Shown here: positions 5,979 through 11,427 of the stretch, in pieces
Layout: each line of letters starts with the position of its first letter
Numbering within the stretch: position 1 is the first letter of the stretch
Translations under genes and position numbers: made by a program
Origin: a virus
Reading direction: 5' to 3' (one strand)
DNA: 21,111 bases
Virus record (IMG/VR): IMGVR_UViG_3300011113_000145
Span: 1-21,111 of that record
The notes under the pieces: generated by a model
Database searches by the model: none
What the model saw: only the letters and a program-made list of their open reading frames with translations
Told to the model about the DNA's origin: nothing

Positions 5979-5995
5979 CGCCCCTACATGGGGCG
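5979..5995. repeat. GC-rich hairpin CGCCCC-TACAT-GGGGCG
   Basis: A perfect 6-bp stem with a 5-nt loop. Almost the same hairpin (CGCCCC-GCAT-GGGGCG) recurs at 6240-6255. The two therefore flank the GC-rich structured block and may be related copies. Confidence 0.4.
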
Positions 5996-6033
5996 GGCTT
6001 GCGCCCTACCTTCTAGGCGGTGGAATAAATGCG

Positions 6034-6288
6034 ACTAGACACACCCCGCTATCCATGCGCCCTATTCCCGCGAAAGCGGGGGAATCGTAAGCGGTATCGC
6101 TCACAGTTCTTTAGGGCACACCCTTAAAGGGTGCTGGCGGTAAATAATCTGGCGAGAACTGGAAAGAATCGCGGGGGCGGACACCCGACCCGTTGAACCA
6201 GCACTCGCGGTTCTTTCAACCGCGTTGCGGGGCAAAGAGCGCCCCGCATGGGGCGAGCGTATCACAGGGGGGCGGGGGCGTGTCTAGT
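6034..6288. other. GC-rich structured element bounded by a 14-bp inverted repeat
   Basis: The stretch is noncoding and bounded by ACTAGACACACCCC (6034-6047) and GGGGCGTGTCTAGT (6275-6288), complementary at 13 of 14 positions. Inside are a bulged hairpin with a GAAA loop (6064-6085); a palindrome CACCCTT-A-AAGGGTG (6119-6133); a 7-bp long-range pair GTGCTGG/CCAGCAC (6131-6137 with 6198-6204); a 12-bp stem (6162-6173 with 6206-6217); hairpin 6206-6224; and an 8-bp hairpin TGCGGGGC/GCCCCGCA (6226-6248) overlapping hairpin 6240-6255. Several of these exclude each other. It could be a structured noncoding RNA, an origin or packaging structure, or a small inverted-repeat element. No tRNA T-loop or cloverleaf was found. 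Confidence 0.5.
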
Positions 6289-6328
6289 TGATACCCCCTA
6301 AATGGGGGGAAAAGTTGAGCGTGTAAAT

Positions 6329-6344
6329 TGTGATGTCCATCACA
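6329..6344. promoter_or_regulatory. CRP/GlxR-type operator 1 (TGTGA-N6-TCACA)
   Basis: TGTGATGTCCATCACA matches all ten fixed positions of the CRP-family consensus TGTGA-N6-TCACA, used by Escherichia CRP and actinobacterial CRP/GlxR proteins. The outer arms extend the symmetry to TGTGATG/CATCACA, and the flanks are A/T-rich on the left (AAAT). The site is 112 bp upstream of an identical-class site at 6441. Binding by the host regulator is inferred from consensus only. Confidence 0.65.
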
Positions 6345-6358
6345 CTTTGGGCACTACG

Positions 6359-6370
6359 CCTAGAACTAGG
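6359..6370. promoter_or_regulatory. Palindrome CCTAG-AA-CTAGG
   Basis: A perfect 5+2+5 palindrome between the two CRP-like sites; the next bases (GC.../...GC) continue partial symmetry. Operator-like in form; the cognate protein is unknown. Confidence 0.35.
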
Positions 6371-6401
6371 GCGAATCGGACATAATGGGATAGATAAGAC
6401 A

Positions 6402-6416
6402 TGACCTATTAGGTCA
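6402..6416. promoter_or_regulatory. Palindrome TGACCTA-T-TAGGTCA
   Basis: A perfect 7+1+7 palindrome in the centre-right of the region between the two CRP-like sites. A one-base spacer makes an RNA hairpin unlikely, so it is best read as a dimer-binding operator, for example for a phage repressor or a GntR/TetR-type host protein (inference). Confidence 0.45.
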
Positions 6417-6440
6417 AGCCGACACGCCGACAATTCCCAA

Positions 6441-6460
6441 AGTGTGAGCCAATTCACACT
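6441..6460. promoter_or_regulatory. CRP/GlxR-type operator 2 (AGTGTGA-N6-TCACACT)
   Basis: AGTGTGAGCCAATTCACACT has perfect 7-bp arms around a 6-bp spacer and matches all ten fixed positions of TGTGA-N6-TCACA. Its left part continues a 12-bp inverted repeat with site 1 (TCACACTTTGGG at 6340-6351 against CCCAAAGTGTGA at 6436-6447), so the two sites face each other symmetrically. Its right end abuts the SOS-box-like palindrome. Confidence 0.68.
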
Positions 6461-6475
6461 AGAACAGATGTTCTA
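6460..6475. promoter_or_regulatory. SOS-box-like LexA operator (GAAC-N4-GTTC)
   Basis: TAGAACAGATGTTCTA is a perfect 7+2+7 palindrome with the core GAAC-AGAT-GTTC (6462-6473). This is the Gram-positive/actinobacterial LexA box core (GAAC-N4-GTTC), and the inner bases fit the RNRY spacer preference. The flanks are A/T rather than the usual C/G. It abuts CRP-like site 2, so LexA and a CRP-family protein could compete or cooperate here. Confidence 0.55.
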
Positions 6476-6520
6476 TGACTTACGCCACATGGGGCTAATG
6501 GGGTGGGGAGATAGTCGCTC

Positions 6521-6553
6521 ACTCAGGAAACACTCAGCCAATTCTCAGATTTA
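6521..6553 (+). repeat. Iteron cluster 1: three 11-bp direct repeats
   Basis: ACTCAGGAAAC, ACTCAGCCAAT and TCTCAGATTTA follow one another with no gap, so CTCAG recurs at 6522, 6533 and 6544, exactly 11 bp apart. That is about one helical turn, which puts all units on the same DNA face. Such arrays are typical of replication-initiator iterons or of binding sites for OmpR/PhoB-family response regulators. Confidence 0.65.
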
Positions 6554-6576
6554 TTTATTACAAAATGTTATAGATA

Positions 6577-6604
6577 CCCCTACCCCCTACCTACCCCACC
6601 CCCC
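6577..6604 (-). other. G-quadruplex motif on the minus strand
   Basis: The plus strand has C-runs CCCC (6577-6580), CCCCC (6583-6587), CCCC (6594-6597) and CCCCCC (6599-6604). On the minus strand these give four G-runs of at least four with loops of 1, 6 and 2 nt, satisfying the canonical G3+N1-7 motif. It lies exactly between the two iteron clusters. Confidence 0.5.
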
Positions 6605-6612
6605 TACACCAT

Positions 6613-6656
6613 ACTCAGCCAGCACTCAGGCAACTCTCAGGATACTCTCAGGAATA
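6613..6656 (+). repeat. Iteron cluster 2: four 11-bp direct repeats
   Basis: ACTCAGCCAGC, ACTCAGGCAAC, TCTCAGGATAC and TCTCAGGAATA are contiguous, with CTCAG at 6614, 6625, 6636 and 6647, again an exact 11-bp period and the same orientation as cluster 1. The consensus is WCTCAGSNAWN. The array runs directly into AT-rich DNA (AATATATTTT), as expected where an initiator array abuts an unwinding element. Confidence 0.68.
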
Positions 6657-6785
6657 TATTTTGAGGGGGTATTGTATAAATTACGCGTCAGTATAATATT
6701 ATGTCTCACCCAATAATTTTCTGTTATAAGCCCCCCAATATATATACAAATCGGACATATTACCCCCTAAAATAAAATATATTTA

Positions 6786-6820
6786 GGAAACCTGTTCGGT
6801 TTCCCGATTTGAACAGGTTT
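6786..6820 (+). terminator. Alternative hairpins with terminator-like 3' end
   Basis: AAACCTGTTC (6788-6797) pairs perfectly with GAACAGGTTT (6811-6820), a 10-bp stem followed by a short T-run (6818-6821, then CT). A competing 7-bp hairpin, GGAAACC-tgttc-GGTTTCC (6786-6804), uses the same left arm. Only one can form, so this could be an attenuator-like switch or a weak terminator for a rightward leader transcript. Confidence 0.35.
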
Positions 6821-6867
6821 TCTATATATGTAATAATAAATATTTATTACATAGGAGCTTGCTCCGC

Positions 6868-6907
6868 TTGAACTACGCAAGCTCTTATATAATATAATAT
6901 ATATAAT
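6868..6907 (+). promoter_or_regulatory. Candidate promoter for the rightward virion operon
   Basis: TTGAAC (6868-6873) resembles a -35 box, and TATAAT occurs at 6893-6898 (19-bp spacer) and again at 6902-6907, 68-83 bp before the terminase start. Because the surroundings are almost pure A/T, TATAAT matches are partly expected by chance; a phage sigma-like factor may use other sequences. Confidence 0.32.
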
Positions 6908-6926
6908 ATATATATGGGGAAGCTAT

Positions 6927-6944
6927 GCCCGTTTTATGACGGGC
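6927..6944 (+). promoter_or_regulatory. Leader hairpin upstream of terminase gene
   Basis: GCCCGT-TTTATG-ACGGGC forms a perfect 6-bp GC-rich stem followed by GTTATTT, 31 bp before the terminase start. It could protect the 5' end of the mRNA or act as a leaky terminator separating leader transcripts from the virion operon. Confidence 0.35.
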
Positions 6945-6974
6945 GTTATTTCTGTGATTTAACGGGGGACACTG

Positions 6975-8843
6975 ATGGGTAGAAAGCCTGGCAAGGTAGA
7001 TATACCGATGCATGAGGCTAAGGAGAAAGTTCTCCTGATGCTAGCCCAAGGTAGCACTATAGCCCAGGCAATGGGCTCAGTCAACCGCAATGAGGTAACC
7101 TTTAGGCAGTGGTCCATGAAGGATACTGACTTCAAAGACAGGGCCGACAAGGCCCGCCTCGAAGGCAAAGGTATCAAGGCTGACTTTAAGAATCTAAAGG
7201 ATATCAGCTTTGAGGACTTCTCCCAGCAGTTTCTAGACACCAGCCTCTTTGACCATCATAAGGACTGGATTGACTTGATTGAGGGGCGCGAGCCCCGCTA
7301 TCTTCACCCTGCGATGACATACGAGCCAGGGGCCTCTAACCGAGTCCTGATTAACGTACCCCCTGAACACGCTAAGTCCACCGTGGTGACGATTAACTAT
7401 GTTACCTACCGACTAGCTGTAGACCCGAATGTTAGAATCATTATCGTCTCTAAGACTCAGGGCATGGCCCGCAAGTTTCTCTCGGCGATTAAGACAAGAC
7501 TCTCACACCCGAATTGGATAAAGCTACAGACAGCCTTCGGTCCGCAGGGCGGATATAAGGCTGATAGCCAAACCTGGAGTGCTGATATGATTTACCTTGG
7601 CACTGGTAGGGACTCTGGCGAGAAGGACCCTACAGTACAAGCCCTTGGTTTTGGTAGTCAAATTTACGGTGCTCGTGCCGACTTGATTATCCTCGACGAT
7701 GTTGTGATGAACTCCAATTCCCACGAATGGGAGAAGCAAATTGAATGGCTTCAAAAAGAAGTCATCACACGCTTAGGACGACACGGGAAACTACTTATCG
7801 TAGGGACCCGTGTTGCTCCAGTAGATTTATATAAAATGATTCGGGACGGTCAACAATGGACAGGTGGTAAATCTCCCTTTACCTACTTTGCCCAGCCAGC
7901 CGTACTGGAGTTTGATGAAAACCCGAAGAACTGGAAAACGCTTTGGCCATGGACGGATAGGGCTGAAGGCGATAAAGATGAGGCTAATGCCGAAGGACTT
8001 TACCCTAAGTGGGACGGTCCTTCACTTTTTACTCGGCGTAGTGAAGTGGCACCTTCCATATGGGCGATGGTCTACCAGCAAGAGGACGTCACCGAAGATT
8101 CAATCTTTTCACCCACAGCAATTGCAGGATGCGTTAATGGTATGCGAAAGCGTGGGCCACTCAAACCAGGAGTCCCAGGACACCCAAAGCACTTAGAGTC
8201 TGCTTATACGGTTATAGGCCTAGACCCAGCGATGACTGGTAATACTGCTGCGGTAGCTATTACTTACAACCGCAGTGATAGTATGATTTATGTTTTAGAT
8301 GCTGTCAATATGACAGAGCCAACCCCTGCGAAGATTCGTGCCCTTATCGAAGATTGGGTACAACGCTATAAGCCACAGGAATTACGAATTGAAATCAACG
8401 CACACCAGAAAGCATACGCACTCGATGATGAACTGCGTAACTGGCTTTCGATGTACGGCTGCCAACTCAACTCTCACTTCACTGGTAAGAACAAGTGGGA
8501 CACTTCTTTTGGTGTGGCTTCTATGGCGAGTTTATTTGGCAGTATTAGAGATGGACGATTTCAAGATAACAACTCGATAGAGCTACCTTCTAACGAAGGA
8601 AGCGAAGGCCTTAAGGCTTTAGTACAACAGTTGATTACTTGGAAGCCTGAGACTAGAAACCCTACAGACTGTGTAATGGCTCTCTGGTTTGCAGTCATTC
8701 GCGTCCGCGAGTTAATGCAACAACACTCACAGTCAGCAAGATGGATGCAAAACCGTTGGGCAACAAGAGCTCAAACGGAGAGAAGATTCTCAATTAACTT
8801 AGATGAAGCTGTTGCAGAGCAATGGCAACAGACATACGGTTAG
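6975..8843 (+). CDS. terL: Terminase large subunit
   Basis: The 622-aa product is the phage DNA-packaging motor. An N-terminal HTH-like region (about 15-65) precedes the ATPase domain. That domain has a Walker A variant VPPEHAKST (128-136), the Walker B DLIILDD (236-242, acidic pair D241/D242) and the coupling motif GTR (277-279). The RNase H-like nuclease follows, with Asp417 in GLDPAMTGN and Glu473 in RIEIN. Length and motif order are usual for TerL of tailed phages. GGGGGA lies about 6 nt before ATG 6975. It is the first gene of the rightward virion block; no separate small terminase is visible, and the N-terminal HTH may partly compensate or the small subunit may be encoded elsewhere. Confidence 0.93.
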   Translation: MGRKPGKVDIPMHEAKEKVLLMLAQGSTIAQAMGSVNRNEVTFRQWSMKDTDFKDRADKARLEGKGIKADFKNLKDISFEDFSQQFLDTSLFDHHKDWIDLIEGREPRYLHPAMTYEPGASNRVLINVPPEHAKSTVVTINYVTYRLAVDPNVRIIIVSKTQGMARKFLSAIKTRLSHPNWIKLQTAFGPQGGYKADSQTWSADMIYLGTGRDSGEKDPTVQALGFGSQIYGARADLIILDDVVMNSNSHEWEKQIEWLQKEVITRLGRHGKLLIVGTRVAPVDLYKMIRDGQQWTGGKSPFTYFAQPAVLEFDENPKNWKTLWPWTDRAEGDKDEANAEGLYPKWDGPSLFTRRSEVAPSIWAMVYQQEDVTEDSIFSPTAIAGCVNGMRKRGPLKPGVPGHPKHLESAYTVIGLDPAMTGNTAAVAITYNRSDSMIYVLDAVNMTEPTPAKIRALIEDWVQRYKPQELRIEINAHQKAYALDDELRNWLSMYGCQLNSHFTGKNKWDTSFGVASMASLFGSIRDGRFQDNNSIELPSNEGSEGLKALVQQLITWKPETRNPTDCVMALWFAVIRVRELMQQHSQSARWMQNRWATRAQTERRFSINLDEAVAEQWQQTYG

Positions 8844-8849
8844 GATAAA

Positions 8850-10631
8850 ATGGCACTTACAATTGAACAGATTGCAGCACGAGTTGACTCGTTGCGCTTT
8901 CGTAATGCAGATAGGGACGCTCGTAATCAAGACGTCCTTGCTGTCCGCAAAGGTCAGATTGCCAGCGTATATCCTGACTTCTTTCCAGATGGGGTAGATG
9001 CAAATGTCGTTGCGAATTTTATTGACATTGTTGCTAGAGACTTATCTGAAGTCATGGCGCCTCTGCCTGCGGTCAACTGCTCCGCGGCGAATTCGGTTTC
9101 AGACAGGGCTCGCAGCTTTGCTGACAAGCGTACTCGTATTGCGAGCAATTACTTTGCCCATTCGGATATGGCTGTGCAGATGTACTCGGGAGCGGACTGG
9201 TATATAACCTACGGCTTCCTACCATTTGTAATTGAATTAGATTCAGAAGCTAAGCTACCTCGTATTCGTCTAGAGAACCCAGTTGGTTCATATCCAGAGT
9301 TTGATAGATACGGACGATGCGTAGCATTTGCTAAGCGTTACTCTATGACTCTTGGTGAGCTTGTTGCACAATTCCCTGAGTATGAGCGTGCGCTCCTTGG
9401 TGGACTTGGATACAAGCAAGAGTTAAACTCTCTTATCGAAATGGTTCGTTACTATGATAAAGACCAATCGGTAATCTATCTACCAGATAAAAACAATCTT
9501 ATATTATCTCAAGCTAAGAATCCTCTTGGTAAGATGATGATTGTTGTAGCCCGCAAACCATCTATTGATGGTGAGCTGCGTGGACAGTTTGATGACATAT
9601 TAGGTATTCAGTTGCTCCGCAACCGCTTTGCTCTTCTTGCTATGGAAGCAGCAGAGAAATCAGTACAAGCTCCTATCGTACTTCCACAAGATGTACAAGA
9701 GCTACAGCTTGGTGGCGATGCGGTTATCCGTACATCAAACCCAGCTGGTGTACGCCGCGTAGAGCTTACACTTCCACAAGGCGCATTCACTGAGCAGACT
9801 CTGCTTAATCAAGAATTGCGTGTTGGAGCACGTTACCCTGAGGGACGTACAGGTAACATCAATGCATCGGTTGTCACGGGTCAGGGCGTACAGGCTCTCA
9901 TGGGTGCATTCGATACTCAGGTCAAATCTGCACAGGCAATCTTTGCCAGCGCCCTCCGTGACGTCATTCAGGTTTGCTTCCAAGTTGATGAACTTATCTT
10001 CCCAGAAGAGAAGACAATTCGCGGTGTAGACGCTGGTGCTCCTTACGAGATTAGTTATAATCCTAAAAAGGACATCAAGGGTGATTACTCTGCAGATGTT
10101 CGCTACGGTATGCTTGCTGGTCTTAACCCAGCACAAGGTTTGATATTCATGCTACAGGCACTTGGTGGTAAATTAATCTCCAAGGATATGGCAATGCGTG
10201 AACTACCATTTACAGTTAACGTAAGTCAAGAAGTTGAGAAGATTGAAATTGAAGATATGCGTACAGCTCTTCTTGCTTCGCTTCAAGCATACACCCAAGC
10301 AATCCCACAGATTGCTGCAACGGGTGGAGATGCAAGCCAGATAGTATCTAAGATTGCACAGGTAATTAGAGCTCGCCAAAAGGGACAAGCGATAGAGGAT
10401 GCGATTGAAGAAATCTTCGCACCTGTCGAACAGGTTCCTCCTGCTGGTGCCCCGATGGTTGAGCAACCGTCCCCTGCTCCCGCTGGCGCTCCAGTAGGAG
10501 GCGCTCTTGCTGAAGAACAAACACCAGTTCCTACAGTAGAGCAGGGACGCCCAGATGTCATGAGTCTTCTTTCAAGCCTTACAGGTAGTGGAGAAGCTAA
10601 CGCAAGTGTAAGAACTATTCGCCGACGATAA
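8850..10631 (+). CDS. Portal protein
   Basis: The 593-aa protein begins 6 nt after terL, with AGGA 5 nt before its ATG. Its layout fits a portal: a helical N-terminus (LTIEQIAARVDSLRFRNADRDARNQDVLAVR), a beta-rich wing with YITYGFLPFVIELD and RIRLENPVGSYPEFDRYGR, a long helical stem/clip region (ILGIQLLRNRFALLAMEAAEKSVQAPIVL), and a C-terminal helical crown (EDMRTALLASLQAYTQAIPQIAA). The last ~75 residues are a Pro/Ala/Gly-rich disordered tail. The portal ring forms the DNA entry channel at one capsid vertex and docks TerL. The assignment rests on position after terL, size and fold-like pattern more than on a single motif. Confidence 0.82.
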   Translation: MALTIEQIAARVDSLRFRNADRDARNQDVLAVRKGQIASVYPDFFPDGVDANVVANFIDIVARDLSEVMAPLPAVNCSAANSVSDRARSFADKRTRIASNYFAHSDMAVQMYSGADWYITYGFLPFVIELDSEAKLPRIRLENPVGSYPEFDRYGRCVAFAKRYSMTLGELVAQFPEYERALLGGLGYKQELNSLIEMVRYYDKDQSVIYLPDKNNLILSQAKNPLGKMMIVVARKPSIDGELRGQFDDILGIQLLRNRFALLAMEAAEKSVQAPIVLPQDVQELQLGGDAVIRTSNPAGVRRVELTLPQGAFTEQTLLNQELRVGARYPEGRTGNINASVVTGQGVQALMGAFDTQVKSAQAIFASALRDVIQVCFQVDELIFPEEKTIRGVDAGAPYEISYNPKKDIKGDYSADVRYGMLAGLNPAQGLIFMLQALGGKLISKDMAMRELPFTVNVSQEVEKIEIEDMRTALLASLQAYTQAIPQIAATGGDASQIVSKIAQVIRARQKGQAIEDAIEEIFAPVEQVPPAGAPMVEQPSPAPAGAPVGGALAEEQTPVPTVEQGRPDVMSLLSSLTGSGEANASVRTIRRR

Positions 10632-10645
10632 TCTAGGAGGGGACA

Positions 10646-11191
10646 ATGACAACGATTATTGGAGTCGAATACAAAGATAAGTCTGTCATTGTTGCTGACA
10701 GTCGCATTACAGATGATAGTGGTAAAGCTTACTCACATCCATTTATGCGTAAGATATCATCACGCGGCGCGTTACTAATAGCAGGAGCAGGAGAAGTATC
10801 TCCCTGCGACATTGCCCAGAACATTTGGATTCCACCAGTATTCTCAGCGAAAGATAAAAAAGATGTCTATCGCTACATGATAGTCAAGGCTATGCCTTCT
10901 CTTCGTAAGTGTCTTACAGACAATGGTTATAACTTTGATGAACCTCATGACAAGAATAAAGATGGATTAAGATTTCAATTTCTCATCGCAGTAGGTGGTG
11001 AGCTATTTGATGTTGACCAAGATTTGGCGGTAATGAAAAGTGAAGAAGGATTCTACGCAATCGGAAGCGGTGGTAGTTACGCTCTTGGAGCGCTTTACGC
11101 GGGCAGCGATGTCATCGGTGCAATGGAAGTGGCTGCACGAATTAGTGTATACACAGCACCACCATACCAAGTAGAAGAGCAACTCAAATGA
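10646..11191 (+). CDS. HslV/proteasome-beta-like Ntn peptidase
   Basis: The 181-aa protein has the proteasome beta/HslV pattern. MTTIIGVEYKD exposes Thr2 as N-terminal nucleophile. Numbered from that Thr, VADSR puts Asp at 17 and MRKIS puts Lys at 35, matching the Thr1/Asp17/Lys33 triad with a 2-residue insertion. LIAGAGE (44-50) and FYAIGSGGSYALGAL match the conserved glycine loop that carries the SGG motif. The SD AGGAGGGG lies 3-5 nt upstream of ATG 10646. Its slot between portal and capsid is where phages normally encode the prohead maturation protease, so that role is plausible but inferred. Alternatives are an infection-specific protease or a non-catalytic virion component. Confidence 0.85.
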   Translation: MTTIIGVEYKDKSVIVADSRITDDSGKAYSHPFMRKISSRGALLIAGAGEVSPCDIAQNIWIPPVFSAKDKKDVYRYMIVKAMPSLRKCLTDNGYNFDEPHDKNKDGLRFQFLIAVGGELFDVDQDLAVMKSEEGFYAIGSGGSYALGALYAGSDVIGAMEVAARISVYTAPPYQVEEQLK

Positions 11192-11427
11192 GCAAGTTTA
11201 GTCAAGCCATTGATAAGGCTATGAGAGTACTTGCTGAAGAGTTAGAAGATTCAGAAAGCCAGATATGTACTGGCTGGGTATTAGTAAGTGAGTGGAGTGA
11301 CTACGAAGGCACACGCTATCTTATGACAGATGTAAGTGAAAACATGAATCCTTGGTTAGCCAAGGGTATGCTGCTATCAGCAGAAGAATATTCTTATGTT
11401 CCTGAGGAGGATACAAATGGCCGTTGA
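11188..11427 (+). CDS. Hypothetical protein, 79 aa
   Basis: The acidic 79-aa protein has an amphipathic N-terminal helix (FSQAIDKAMRVLAEELED) and a compact beta-like remainder (GWVLVSEWSDYEGTRYLMTDVSENMNPWLAKGML). ATG 11188 overlaps the stop of the peptidase gene (ATGA), so its translation is coupled to the peptidase. It could be a partner or inhibitor of the peptidase by position only. The family is not recognised. Confidence 0.72.
   Translation: MSKFSQAIDKAMRVLAEELEDSESQICTGWVLVSEWSDYEGTRYLMTDVSENMNPWLAKGMLLSAEEYSYVPEEDTNGR

Larger units (their letters stand above)
6653..6915. other. AT-rich tract, candidate DNA unwinding element / promoter region
   Basis: This noncoding stretch is dominated by A and T. 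It includes a TATAAT at 6692-6697, a 16-bp palindrome TAATAAATATTTATTA (6834-6849) and a 31-bp run of only A/T (6885-6915). It follows the iterons and precedes the terminase gene. Low melting stability suits an origin unwinding element; it also carries promoter-like boxes. No gene is supported anywhere in 5947-6974. Confidence 0.5.

Noticed and set aside
6131-6224. Possible tRNA or tmRNA fragment in the GC-rich block
   Set aside because: No GTTCRANYC-type T-loop with matching stem, no anticodon arm and no closing 7-bp acceptor stem with CCA was found on either strand.
5979-6255. CRISPR-like repeat array
   Set aside because: The recurring hairpin CGCCCC-N4/5-GGGGCG occurs only twice, 260 bp apart, without regular spacers.
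6444-6716. 90-codon rightward open frame across the control region
   Set aside because: It begins at GTG inside the second CRP-like site without an SD. Its product is low-complexity (PTPYLPHPPTPYS), dictated by the C-rich tract and the iterons, so it is a by-product of the repeats.
9735-10136. 133-codon leftward frame inside the portal gene
   Set aside because: It is antisense to a strongly supported virion gene and has no SD or recognisable domain.
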